Assembly (NCBI RefSeq): GCF_900090045.1
Contig: NC_041784.1
Coordinates: 2,024,001-2,088,000, forward strand
Reading direction: 5' to 3'
Length of the DNA: 64,000 nucleotides
From: Plasmodium malariae
Taxonomy: Eukaryota > Apicomplexa > Aconoidasida > Haemosporida > Plasmodiidae
In this document: in pieces, positions 1 through 13,525 of the stretch
How the letters are laid out: the number at the start of each line of letters is the position of its first letter
Position numbering within the stretch: the first letter of the stretch is position 1
Notes under the pieces: model-generated
The model's database searches: none
What the model was told of the DNA's origin: nothing
What the model saw: only the letters and a program-made list of their open reading frames with translations
Made by a program: the position numbers and the translations under genes

Positions 1-903
1 GGTAGAAATCAACAATTATGATTTCTGTCCTTATTTCACTTATTGGATATATAAAAAAATAAAGGAAAAATTCAAAACTGTGTGTAAAAATAATTTTGAA
101 AAATGTGATATATATAGGATCTATAATATAATTCCTTATGTTTACGATAATCTAATGAATAAAAGTTGTATATTTTATTTCAATGGTAATTTTGATGAAT
201 GGAAAGAAGAAATATATTTAAATTATTATTTTAAAATATGTGACGGAATTGAAAAAAATAAACTTTGTGTTGGAAAAGATAAAGATAAATGCTGCAAATA
301 CTTTAATTATATTGAAAAAATATATGAAAAGCATATACGTAAATGCTGTACATATTATTATTCAGGAAATAATTCTAATGATTGTACAACGTATATTAAA
401 TGTGAAGAAAAGTATAACCCGTATAATCTCTTAACTAAGTTAAGTTGCAGTCATAGTTTGCCTTATGATTATCCAAAAGTACTACGAGAAAATTTAATTA
501 TTGACCGCGACGTTATAATCCAAACAATGAATTCATTTAAAATGACCATTAACGATTTAATAAATGATCCTTTCTACAAAGGAATAACATTTGGATTTAT
601 GGTCATAGGAGTACTTTTCACTTTATTCTTATTTTATAAAGTAAATAATATATCTATTTAAAAAGGAATGTATACTATATACACTTCTATATAATGCATA
701 TTTCTAAAAAAATATAATTACAATATACAAGTTTTATGATTTTTATATATTTATTTTTATACTAGGTTTCTCGCTGCGTAAAAAGTAAAAATAAAGACAA
801 GTTTGTGGATTCAACAGGGTACTTAGAAGGATTTTATGATGGAAAAGATAGAAATATAAATTGTGAAGATAGGAAAATATGTGTGTCTTATTATTCTATA
901 TGA
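1..903 (+). CDS. PIR-family variant surface protein, 5'-truncated by the window edge (exons 2 and 3)
   Basis: The reading frame is open from base 2, so exon 2 enters from outside the window; exon 1 and the start are not visible. Exon 2 runs to 640 and ends at a GT donor (641) in phase 0. Intron 641-765 ends in a pyrimidine-rich AG, and exon 3 is 766-903 with stop TGA. About 213 residues of exon 2 are visible, with many cysteines and a hydrophobic segment just before the donor (GFMVIGVLFTLFLFYK). Exon 3 is a 45-residue basic/acidic tail ending in CVSYYSI. A cysteine-rich ectodomain, one membrane segment split from its cytoplasmic tail by an intron, and a short tail are typical of PIR proteins, which sit at or near the infected red-cell surface. 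Family membership is inferred from this layout; any specific function is unknown. Confidence 0.85.
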
Positions 904-3900
904 AACTATTTTAGAATTCTCATATATTTTATTATTTTTTTGCGAAAGTATATTAAGTTAAATTTAACTATTTTTTTGGAAGTAATTGAATTTAGTAAAA
1001 AAACAAAATGAATAAATAAAGGGAACAGAAGAAGTTATTGCCAATTTGGATAATATTCGTTTACCTATATTTATTATTTCTATGTTTATATTTATTTTAG
1101 TCATATTAAAATACTAGGATATACCTAATTTTTATAATTGTAACATATATTTATAAGTTCAACAATTAATACATATTTTAATGTATCATAAATTATGAAA
1201 ATATGATAATTATTTACTTTTATTTGTACTCTGTATCTATAGATACATATAGATGAAATGGCAAAAACTGTAATATAATGTAATATATTATATATTTTTT
1301 GTTATATATAATTATATGTATGGATCAATTTATTTCAAAATTATGTATTATTGTAGCGGCCTATATTAATTACATGAATGTATTTTATTAAGAAAAAGTG
1401 TATAAATAAACAGAATATACTAAAATTTTATTAAAATGATACGCCAATAATATAATAAATAAATATATATTTATATATCTTTTTAAAGAAATAATAAGTA
1501 TATATTTTATTTATTAATTACGAAAATAATAGTATTTTTTAATTTGTATTTATTCGATGAAGGATATATATTTATTATTTCAATATTTTATATCATATTT
1601 GGATAGAATATATAATTATTTTTTAATTAAAATTCCTTATTTTGTATAGAGAATATACACGAGTACATATATAGTATTAGTCACTTCAAAATATGTTAAA
1701 TATTTGATATTAAACGAATTAAATAGAAGAAAAAAGAAAAATATATATTTTTATTATCTAAATAATTAAGAACATTTTAAATTATATAATAATAATTTAA
1801 ATAAAATTAAATCCGAAGTAGAAATAATATTATTATGCACTTAATTCTTTGATATTTAGGTAATATATTTTATAAAATTAAAGATTTTACTATATTTTTT
1901 ACATGATGTTTCATTTTTATACGTAGTTACTAAATGAATATATATAAATGAGATTTTCATCAGTCCAATATATGGTAATTTTTTAACAAATAGCAATATA
2001 TTGTAATAGTATTTATTAAAGGAGTGTTTATTATTTATGAGAGAAGAACAATTATATTTATATCATATATATGTGAAGCATAATAATAGATATTATACTA
2101 AGTGCTCTTTTTTTTTTTTTAATATTACATTCAGCTGATTTTGAAGTATTATGTATTACTTTGGAATTAAATACTAGTCACGTAGAAATATTATTGGAAT
2201 AAAATATTTCTTACCATGGTTATAATATAATTCATAATGTAAGGAAAATATGTACTAATAATATGGAAAATTTATAAAATAAACAAACAGTCACTATGAA
2301 CTAGTAATTTTATTTTAAATGTGAAAATTTATTTTAGTATATCCAGTTATATGGTTTTATAAATATTACTATTAAAAATTAAATTAATATTAAACAATAT
2401 CTTCAACACATAATTAAGGAATAATAAATATAATTAATTACATTTTATTTTTTCTCTTTTAGTAATTTTTGTTTTTTAAATAATTTTAATTTAAGTTTTG
2501 TATTTTGCGTTATTTTTTAAATTAATTGTATGTTTTAGAATTATCATTGATCTTATGTTTAGTCTTCATATCTTTTAAACATTACGATGCATAATTTCTT
2601 AATGTATTATAAAATTTTGAATTCTATTATTTAAATATTTTATTAAAAAAAATGATCTTACTAATAATATATTTTTTTTTTTGGATATTATATTCATAAT
2701 AAGGAACATATATAATACATGTAAACATATAACCTATGAAGAAGTATCTATACTTTATAAAAATTTGTTTATAAAGAAAATTATTAATTTTTTGAAATAT
2801 AACTAAAAAGGTAAAGAAAGTATATTGCTATTATTAAATTTTTGTGATTTTATATTAAATCATTCTTTAATGTATAACTATTAAGCTTCAACTTTTTGAT
2901 GAACGATGTAGATTTATGCTAGATATTCAAGTGGAATGTTCATTAACATTTTAAAACATTAATAATATACTTTATTAAAATTTCATTATTAAGTAATTTT
3001 ATTAAACATAATATAAAATATCATGTTATGATAAAAAAAAATATATTAATAATTATATTAAATAATTTACTTATTTTTATTCAGCATGGTGCATTAGAAT
3101 TGTACATGATTGTTAATCATTTGGAAATATAAGTTCTCATTAAGCTAATAAATAATTTTTTATTTTTATAGAATTATGTTATTTTAATACGATATTAAAC
3201 AGGACTTAAAAATATGCAGAAAAATGAATAAAAAATAGTTGTTATATCCATAAAAAGATAAGCATAGTTATTTGAATATTTATGTAAATAATGAATTCAT
3301 TCGTTAAGAATTTTATTATAGATATTTCGTTTCTTGTATTTTATTATGAAGTTATATAATATGTATATATTTATAAAGTAAATATGTGTATTTAGTAAAC
3401 ATATAACTACTTGAATATAAATTATTGCATTACTAAAAAATGTATTATTTATTATTTAACATGAAAAAAAGTATTTATTTAATTTACATTTATTAATACA
3501 ATCATATATGTAAAAAAAACAAAATATAAAAAAGACACAGTAATTACATCAAAGTATAATTTTACAGAAATTATGTAAACAAATTTTTATTTTTTATCAT
3601 GAATGTTTTATCGTTAGTTTATAAATCTATTTTCCCAAAGCGCCTTTTTTTAAAATTCTACGTTGGATAATTGCATTTTCTATTTTTTATTATGCACGAA
3701 ACAACATATTACATTTATAAAAACACATTTTATACAAGTTTATAATAATATATGAATTAATAATACATAAAATAAATAAAGACATGTACAAAGGCATGTA
3801 TAATAAATAAAGTATTATAAGCAATGAAATATTAGATATGATTTAATGTGTGTTATTATTTACATAAGTAATAAGTAATGCAAAGAATTAACATTATATT

Positions 3901-5583
3901 ATACAAAAAGATATCTAATGGAATAAATTAATAAAATATATATTGCTAGAATATTCATAAAATTTCTACAATATTGTTAAAATTCATGTGCGATATAAAG
4001 GATGAATAATTCCTAATAATATGACATTTTTTTTAATAATATGATATGTATATCAAATATCATTAAGCACTAAATAAATCCAATGGTATATTCTATTTGG
4101 ATAAGCAACATAAGAATATAGTAACTTAATTCAATAATAACAATAAACGTTATACATTCAATTGGTGCATGTTATATTGTTCAATTCTGAATTCATTGAA
4201 AATCTTCATATTTTGTTTTTACATATATATACATACAAGGCTTAATTTAATGTTCAGTTATCATATATATCGAATATATCAAATATATGTATAAAATAAA
4301 AAAATGTATTGTGAAATGATATAATTGAATTACACTAAGGTAAATTATACTTTTATTGTATTATTATTTTTTACAAATATTATTTTTAAGTTTTTTTATC
4401 TATATTGAAATTTATTTGGAAGCAAAATCAATAATCACAAAAAGTTTAATGGAAAAATAATCTTTGCAATAATGTATATTTATTACAATAAATGGATAAT
4501 TTTTTTTATCTAAAATCTATAATGAAATTTCATATTTACTTTAATATTTTTTATTTTGGGTAATTATTTTAATAAGGAATCCTTGGATAAAATTCCTTTA
4601 GGAATGTAAATTTGATAATGGTATAACTTTAATAATGATATAAAGGCATATATGATGCGAAAAATGTATAAAAAGAATTAAATTAATTTTATTATGAATT
4701 CATACTATAAATTTTTTTGTGAAATATAAAAAAAAAAAAGAAACTTATACCTAAAACTTAAAAAAAAAATAAAATAAAAGATTATATCTGAAATAGAATT
4801 ATGTAAAACTTGAAAAAAAAAAAAATACAATAATTTTGTTAATTTTAATACTTTTACATAATAAGTGAACATAAAATTATGATTTTTTATAATAAAAAAT
4901 AATTTTTTGTCATATTAACAATTGTGGCAATCAAAATAAATCATTGGAAAAATTAAAACTTTTAAATAATCAATATATCCATTAACTAATAATTATTATG
5001 AATTTAATTTTTATATGCAATTAATACATTTTAATGTCTAGTATTCTGTTTTTCTCGGCAAAATTTTATTATTTAATACACAAAGCATATATGTACGAAT
5101 TATATAAATTAATTAACATGTATAGGACAAATATAAAACATAATAATGTTGTATTTTTTAAAATTCATATATATATCGAAAAAGGAATAAAAATATAAGA
5201 GTAGATAAAAAAAATTGCGAATACAATGAAACTAATAATACAAATATAACTTTGGGAAAATAACTAAAACTATTATAAATAGATGATTTTCCTATATAAA
5301 TAATAAAAAAAAATATTAAAAGTGTCTAATTCAAAATTTCACGTTTTGTTATGTAATTTATGCAAAGTTAATTTGTATAAATAAACACAAAAAATATAAA
5401 TTATATATATTTGATTCCGGTTGATATAAAAATATCATTAAATGAATATTTTTAGATAAAAATTGAAAAGAATAAATTCACCTGCATATACATAACAAGA
5501 ATTTCTATATACTATTAAATACCTAAAATGTTATTTATATTAAAATAAATGAATTCAATATAAATTTTTACAAGTAACATTAT
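904..5583. other. Gene-poor AT-rich intergenic stretch
   Basis: I see no convincing gene here. The only coding-like scrap is at 1022-1117 on the plus strand: 31 codons encoding a short acidic lead (GTEEVIANLDN) and a hydrophobic segment (LPIFIISMFIFILVILKY) before TAG. It has an upstream in-frame stop and no clear acceptor, so it could be a relic of an exported or PIR-like 3' end, or chance. The rest is A/T homopolymer runs and short AT repeats. Confidence 0.5.
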
Positions 5584-6525
5584 TTAATATAGTCCTAAGA
5601 AAAACTTAAATTCCTTATCCTCATTTGTATTGTTATCATTAAAATTGTCAGTATATTTAGATAAGCAAATATAAATTAAAGTAAAAAAAAATAATGGAAA
5701 GAATATGAATATAGATATATATAATGGAATTATGATAGGTTAAAAACAATTACATTTGTTGTTAAAAATGGAATAAAAGCTTTGTACATTTTTTTAATTA
5801 TTTGGTTTGTTATACCTTTTAAATTATTGTACATTTTAAATTCCATATCTAATACGTTATGTACTTCTTTTTCGTATTTTTCATCTATATTCTTTAATAT
5901 TTTAGTTATAAACGATGAACGTTTTTCTTTTAACATATATTTGTTCGTTTGATTAGATGTTTTTGATTCTCTTAATAATTTTTCAAAATAATCATGGACT
6001 TCTGAATTTAGGGAATTTTTGAAGTTATCTTTAAATTTTAAAGTATTAGATGGTTTTTGAATTTTCATATTTTGCTTTTTTTTTTTTAAATTGTTCCTTC
6101 ATATCATTATTTTGAAATAATGTATTTAATTTATTGAAATTATTATATTCTTTTTTACTTGCCATTTTTGTTTCCTTTTCTTTTAAGAATTTGTATAAAT
6201 TAAAGGAACCTATATCTGTTTTTCACTTAATAATCTCTTTATGCTTATATCTGATATATTATTTAAGTAAATCCTATTATTTTATGACTTTCCGGAGGTA
6301 TTTTCGTAAAAATATTGGAGATTATTTAATATCTATGAAAACATCAATATTCTTATACGAATAAAATATAATTTTTAAAAAGAAAAAGTAAGCTTACAAA
6401 GGTTGCATAGAAGTAATTGCATGTAATAACTAACATACCTCATAAGAATCGTGACATATCCATATTAATAGGGAAAATAGTAAAATTATAATAAAATAAA
6501 AGAAATTATTTAGATGAACGGGCAT
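5584..6525 (-). pseudogene. Decayed PEXEL-exported protein gene (signal exon, RLLSE motif, C-terminal membrane segment)
   Basis: On the minus strand exon 1 is 6525-6439: ATG, 29 codons, a hydrophobic signal (FFYFIIILLFSLLIWIC) and a clean GT donor at 6438 in phase 0. An acceptor preceding 6332 (TTTTCATAG on the minus strand) opens exon 2. Exon 2 carries a canonical PEXEL RLLSE at 6236-6222, a Lys/Asn-rich helical body (112 codons open at 6068-5730), then a hydrophobic segment and an acidic tail ending in a stop at 5584. The frame is broken by an in-frame TAA (6284-6282) and by frame changes at a T5 run (6219-6223), a T12 run (6076-6087) and near 5741-5746. Signal plus PEXEL implies an ancestral protein exported into the host red cell. 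I do not recognise the family. Three of four lesions lie in or beside homopolymers, so some may be sequencing errors, but four together argue for a pseudogene. Confidence 0.7.
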
Positions 6526-9500
6526 CTCGAATTTATTTTTAGATGATAAATTTTTTGTGATTACCAAATTTTTATCAGTTATTTATTTGATAATATTCAA
6601 TATAAGATTTGTTATAATTTTTCTTTATTATTTTCTGTTACTTTAACAATTTTAAATTGTTACTATAATATATTTAGATATAAATTTTATTCAAATGCTG
6701 TAAGTTAAAAAGTACATTAAATAAAAATATGATAATAAAATTTTTATGTAAATATATTATTAATTATATTAATATGTATAGAAATAGTTTTAAAAAATAT
6801 TAGAATACATACAATTATTGCATGGCAATTGAAATTTCGTAATCTGCAAATAATTTATTTCAAAATTTTGGTTTCTATACTATACAAAAGTATTATTAAA
6901 ATGTTTCAATTATGTCTTTATTAAAATGGATAATACCTAATAATATTACATGACATACTTTATATATACTAGTCTTTGGAAAATTGTCATTTAAAATTTC
7001 TTCATTACGATTATAATGATGAAATATATATTTAAATCTTCTTATGATTGACATATGAAAAGATTTTTAAATAATTTTTATTAAAAATAATAATTTGAAT
7101 AACAATATATATATATATATGATAAGGATAAAAAAATTAAAAGATTTTAATTAATACCATAAAGTACACACAATATTAACATTATTATATAGTTTATGAA
7201 AAAATGTTTAATGGCATGTTAATAATAAAATATATATTATTTGAAGTTACATTTATTGTTATACCATTTAAGATATAATGAAATTTTATTTTTTAAATAA
7301 AATAAAACGTAATTTTGTTTATGTTTCCTCGGAACATAGTTCTTGTAATATTAATTAAAAACTTTTAATAATGAAATATATAAAATAAAATGTAACGTAA
7401 GTATTTGAAAAATATTATTTTTTGAATTCCTCCTATAAAATTAAGAAAATGTAATAAAAAAAAAAACTAATAAAAAGTAATAAATATACAAAGTTAAAAA
7501 TATTATAAAATATTTTGTGTATAAATAGTTTAGACATTAATGTTTCTGTAAAATTCAATTATTAGGTATTTTAAATAATTTAGCAATAAAATTAAACTAA
7601 CTAAAGAAAAAAAAAGACTTCATTAAGTAAAAATATAGAAATAAAATTAACATTATTATTAACTAAGAAAACGCATTAACATTACGTGTAATAAAATAGT
7701 GGCAGTTCAAATTGTGCATGTTGTTTTTACAATATGTTATTAAAATGTTATTAATTCTTTTTCAAATTTCTTTATGTAGTAATATTTAGTTAAAGTTATT
7801 AGAACATTATAAACATATTCCTTATTTATTAAATGTTTATTCCGTATAATATATCTATAAATAAAATGTTCATATCTGTTCTTTACATTTATTATGTTTA
7901 TAATGAATCTTAAATTGCTATTTTTAATTACCTTCTTTTGTACATACATATATATAAAATTTGAACAGAATTTTTATTTTTTAAAAATAATAAATTTGTA
8001 TAGTATGTAAAAATATTTTTTGTGAAGTTCTATAATGAATAATTTTTTTAAATTTTATGTATGTTTATACTTTTAAATATAGTCCTGTATAATATTTACT
8101 GAATTTTATTACATGCCAATAATATGAACAAAGGATTATTACAATGTAATGTGATTTATTGGTTATTAACCTGGGTATCATATTATAAATAGTTAATGAT
8201 GATGAAACAGAGTTTACGAGGGTTACTATCACCTTAAATTATATATATAATATATTAACATCTTGTATTATCTGAAAAAGAAATTAATTAAATTAATACA
8301 CATTTTTATCTATAATATAATTAGAACGAAATAATAACTAAGAAATTAGTAAATATTAGAACTAACATGTATATAACAAAAATTTATGTATAGTGATTAT
8401 TTAAAATAGAATATATATAAGGTGTTAAAGATTTAAATTTTTAATATTATTATTTATGGGATGTTGATATGTATGTGTACGTAAAGATTTCATTTTAAAA
8501 AAATATTAATCAAAATAATAATAGGGAATTAAGAAATTACTATATTTAGAAATATGTGATAATCTATGGTTTGTTATATTCTAGCAAATGTCACTATGTT
8601 CATATATAATCATTTATATTAACTATCATATATAACTAATTTAATTAATCGTCATAGTACATGAACAAGCAATATTTATTGGAAATATATTATACGTATA
8701 ATGAAATTAATAACTAAGTTAAATTCAAGTACTTTGTAAAATTTATAAGGCAAAAATGAAAAACGTATGATTTATTACATAGAAAGAATAAATGTAGAAG
8801 AAATTTCGAAAGAATAATAATTTCGCACATCACTTTTCTAATCTAAATGTGATATATTAATATGTAATAAAATTAGTTTTTAAAAAATCTCTGAGAAATA
8901 AAAATTAAGTTTTCTATAATTTATTATGTAATAAAAAAATTTAATTATAAAAAGTAATTTAAGATTATTTTTTCATTCTTCCAATATAATATATATTGCA
9001 TAAAAAAAAATAATATAAAGGGTAAGAAAAAAATAATATATTCTGAAATGTTTGAAATATTTTTGTTAAAAAAAAAATAAGAAATTCTAATTTAACTATA
9101 TTTTGCTTTTTGATACTTAAATATGTTATCAACTTTCATATTATATTAGAGAAAATAATACATAATGTACTGTTTATGAATAAATGTTCCATTTTTCTAT
9201 TATCAAACTTTACGAATAAAGAAAATATTATATGCATATTTTTAAATATTTAGTATACATATTAAATCTATTTCCATTTTTATATTTGTTTTTTTCAATT
9301 AATTTAATAATAACATTTATGTTTTACATATATTTATATGTATCTTGAACATTCATTTTACGTGTCAGCAATAGATATGCGTATTAACATATATTTGATA
9401 TACAATATAAAGAAGATATACATGAGAAGTATATATATATTTTTTTTTTTACAAATCTATAGTGTTATAATTAAGATATATAATATAATTAATTAAGTGC

Positions 9501-10259
9501 ATTATATTTCTGGAAAATAAATTATGTATCCTATGCTTGTAATTGTTATTAATCGAAAATGAATATATATATTTGTTTAATTAGATATTCAGTTAAAAAT
9601 AAAATCATTAATCTTTATATTAGATTATACATATTATAAAGTAATATTCAATATAACAAGTAACTTTGTTGAATAATATAAAGAAAAAATAAATTAAGAA
9701 TGTAATAATTTTTTTTTCACGGTGCATTAAAAATATTATTATAAATTATACTAAAAATAAATTCCTGTCAATGTAGAATATAATGTTAATGTAGTTATAA
9801 AATTTAAATGATCTATTACCTAAAGGAAGTATATACAAATTAAAAATCTAAGAAAAAAATACAAAGAATTAACGAATAATATATATATATGTAATTAAAT
9901 GAATTCCTTTGTAGTGTTCTAATGCTCTTAGTATTATTTCTGTATCAATCACCTTTTCAATATTATGAATTAATGTAGTACATATATGTAAGATATTAGT
10001 ATAAATTTTAAAATTATATGCTATTAACTTAAAATATCCTATAATTTTAATGAAAAAGTTAGTTATTATATATTTAATCAAGAAATATTGCTTAATGTAT
10101 CGCGAATTGATACTCAGATGATTAATACAAAAATATTAATTATTTTTTGTACATATATTAAAGTCTTTCTATTTTTATTTAATAAAGTATTAAAATAAAT
10201 GCTTTATATATATGATTTAAGAAATAAAAAACCTTTTATATATTAGGAATATTTTTGAT
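6526..10259. other. Intergenic AT-rich stretch, no gene seen
   Basis: The short open frames at 7740-7949 and 9869-10081 (minus) are Ile/Asn/Lys/Tyr-only products without splice context or motifs, and I treat them as chance. A short (AT)n tract lies at 7105-7120. Confidence 0.5.
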
Positions 10260-11460
10260 ATATCTTCTTTTTAATAATCGCATTTAATGCTTTCTTTTTT
10301 CCTTTATATTAATAGTTACTTTACAAAACTCCTCCTCTTTTTCATTCCCTTCCGATATTACAAAACCTTAGAAATATTTTTCAATAGCAACTGTTTTCTT
10401 TTAAATGTTATCCTAATGTTTTTTTGGATGTATACATATGAATTTATAAAATTTATTTTTCTGCTATTTTATCGGTTTTTATACTGTTTCATCATTAACT
10501 ATAGAATTTAGATATGTACATTCTTCTTTTATAAAAATTAATAGTTCCTCTCTAAAACAATTTTCTTAGATATAAGCAAGAATTTTCTTGTTTATGCTAC
10601 TGTCTAGGTTTCTGTTGTTAGTTTTAATAATATCTTTTTTTATCTGTTATTTTCTATATAAACTTTTTTTTGTCTTCTATTTATTTAAGGAACTATCCAA
10701 ATATGACTCCCTATTTTCTATATGTTCTACTTTTTTGAATTATTCCAAAACTACTATAAATATACACAGTTATACTAGTAATTTTTTATTTTATATAATT
10801 CTTTATAATTTACTTTGTGTTCCAATATTGCTATATTTATTAATGATACATTACTTTTAGGATCTTCCTTTTTTTATAGATATGAAATGCTTAGAAATTT
10901 CTGTGTTCGCCCCGTAAATGAATCCTCTTCCAAATACTATTCTATAATTATGGCCTTTTTTGATATACTCGATCAACATATATATTTTTCTTTTTCTAGA
11001 AATGGAAATTTTTAAACTTCATTCAATGATTTCTTTTTTAATTTTTTCATTTAATTTATGTAAGCTTTTACTTCTCTCCATTTATTTTTCTAATTATTAA
11101 GCCAATCTAATTTTTCTAGTCTTTTAGAATGATTTCTATGTCTTTCTAATTTTTTATTGCATAAAATATTTTATTTCTCAATTTTATTGCTACTGTTAAT
11201 ATTTCTCATTCTTCCTTCTACATTTGTCAAATTATGATAGGTTCAACTTCGCTGTTCTGTGAACTCTTATAGGCATATTTCCAAAAATTCTACTTTTCAT
11301 TATTCCCATTCATCACTAATGTATGTTTTGTGTATATCAGTATGCACTACTGTAATGGATTTGGATATATTCTTTATTCTATTTTACTCCTTTACATTTT
11401 TATTCATACACAGTTCATTTATTTTTATTTTTTTTTAAGTTCTAAGTCAACATTTTTTCT
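10260..11460 (-). pseudogene. Heavily degraded purine-rich coding relic, family unknown
   Basis: For about 1.2 kb the plus strand becomes strongly pyrimidine-rich, so the minus strand is purine-rich, as Lys/Glu/Asn-rich Plasmodium exons are. The minus strand holds scattered open scraps with coding-like residue mix in all three frames. Examples are a roughly 45-codon stretch near 11000-10858 (including GRGFIYGANTEISKHF), one with SLINIAILEHKVNYKELYK near 10850-10795, and one with EGNEKEEEFCKVTINIKEK near 10350-10275. No frame stays open for long. It may be a relic of a large coiled-coil gene, for example of the reticulocyte-binding type, but no diagnostic motif is visible. The plus-strand frames at 10287-11015 are the hydrophobic antisense reading of this relic. 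Confidence 0.4.
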
Positions 11461-13340
11461 AGGTTTTAAATGATTGTGTTAAAAGCTTAATTTTTGTAAG
11501 AAAAAATAAGAGTAGTTGTAATCTAAGAAATATCAATTATTTTCTTTTCATCTTTTATGTTTTTTTGTATTTTATAAATGTTTTAAAATTTAATTTTTTT
11601 TTATTATATTTTTAATTATTTCATTGTAATATATGATTAAAATTATGGCGTGATATGTAGTTTACATATTACATTTATTTAAAAGCAATATAAAATAAAT
11701 AATTATTCATGTGTGTTACTGAATATTTCTTCATGGTATTGTAATTAAAATATTTACTTAAAAATAATATTTAATATTAATATAGATATTTTGCCTAAGT
11801 AAAATTTTCATACACAAATACAATAATAAAATTGAAATAGAAACATATAAAAAAGCGCAGTATATATTTGAAAATATAAATAAAAGTAAACTTATATAAC
11901 AATCATAATTTCTTTAATTACGATATTCTAACTTTTTTGCATCTAATATGTATATATTCACAAAGAAGTAACTATCATGTAAATTACTATAACTAGTCAC
12001 TTACAATTAATATTTTTTAGATAATATTATATTAGAAGGTAATTCATAATTATAGGTATATTATTAAAATAAAAATATACCTAAAAAATATGTATGATAA
12101 GTGTTAAGATAAACTTTATATTGATGATAAATACATATTCATTTTACAAATATTCTTTTAGCAGAATACATAAATATAGAATTACTTGATACTGCAAAAC
12201 AAACTTGTTTTTATATATGATTTCACTAATAATACAATAAATTATATATATTAACATTATGTAAATGTTATTTATGTGATATTATTGTTAAATTTTAATT
12301 AGTATTTTTTAATTTTACTGGATTTAATAAAATTGTTGTAACCATTTTTTCATTAACGAATTATGTTATATACTATATATTTCAATTATGGATTAACATA
12401 ATTTATTAAATTCCCTACAGTTTAGATATTATAGTAAAGGAATCATCATTTATTTTGTAATACTACATTAATATATGTCATATATTTATTATAATCATTT
12501 TCATACAATATAATAAAAATCCTGTTTATCCACTATACCTAGTGGTATTGTCATGCATATACACTTATTGAATTGCTCTTTAGGATGCATATCAATATAA
12601 GTATATATATATTATATAAATATATTTCTGATAATAAATATTATATATATTTACTATTCTAATCTTTAGTATTAATATTGTTAATGTAATCAATATTATC
12701 GTATTTTTCTACTTTTTATGTATCTTCTTCACAATATAGGTATCCATAAAATATTTATTTTGTAATTTCATATATTTTTTTTTTTCGAACTTTTTAAACA
12801 TTTTACATGTTTTTTTTTTTGTATGAAATCTCTATGATTCAATTAGAATATTTCTTTATATTATTATTTGTGTTATAATATTCCTAAGAAAATGTATTTG
12901 AACATTTTTCATTTTCTTATTTTTTCAAAATATATTTCATTTATTTTTTTTATCATAAATTATATGAGAGAATATATCTATTATTGAGAATTTATATATT
13001 ATAATTTTTTACACTATGGTATGTTATATGATACCTTATCTTAGCCAAATATGTTTGCTTATTTTTAGAACTCTTTGTAGCTCTTTTTTCTATTTTCTCG
13101 TTTATATATTTAAACATATTCTTATTTCTTCTCGTTTAAGATAAAACCAAAGTCTAAATGAAGTAAAAAAAATTGTTATAAACTTATTTGTTCCTAGCTA
13201 CAAAACATATGCAACAATAATTTTCATTCTAAATAGATTAAAGAGATTGAAAAAAAACATTCTCAATTTTAATTGAAATAATATATTGTGGTATAAAAAG
13301 AAAAAATATTTAACATACTACCATAAATATTTATATAATT
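11461..13340. other. Intergenic AT-rich stretch, no gene seen
   Basis: No signal exon, membrane segment or open frame of note. The part around 12700-13140 is T-rich on the plus strand with T runs of 8-11. No RNA gene was recognised. Confidence 0.45.
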
Positions 13341-13344
13341 ATTG

Positions 13345-13525
13345 GAAATGAAGAGTTAAATTTACGACAATTAGAGTGAGAAGTTGATCAATGTGAAAGA
13401 ATACATAAGTATGTAAAGTTTTTAAGAGAAATAAACTTCATTGTATTTGAAAAAGTTCTTGGACTTCATTGACAACGTTTAAGAATTGTACCCAGTTATT
13501 CTTGGTAATACGATTTATACGAGAA
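13345..13525 (+). pseudogene. Short coding relic, family unknown
   Basis: One plus-strand frame reads with a coding-like residue mix (EELNLRQLE, then EVDQCERIHKYVKFLREINF, then FEKVLGLH, then QRLRIVPSYSW) interrupted only by isolated stop codons over about 180 bp. Local GC is above the surroundings. No start, splice site or family motif is seen. It is probably one surviving piece of a decayed gene, though chance cannot be excluded. Confidence 0.3.

Noticed and set aside
240..434. 64-codon plus-strand frame
   Set aside because: Out-of-frame shadow inside PIR exon 2.
10287..11015. Three plus-strand open frames rich in Phe/Leu/Tyr
   Set aside because: Antisense reading of a purine-rich minus-strand relic; they look like membrane proteins only because of the T-rich strand.
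12530..12545. CCACTA...TAGTGG inverted repeat
   Set aside because: Six-base stem only; expected by chance over 64 kb and no flanking structure.
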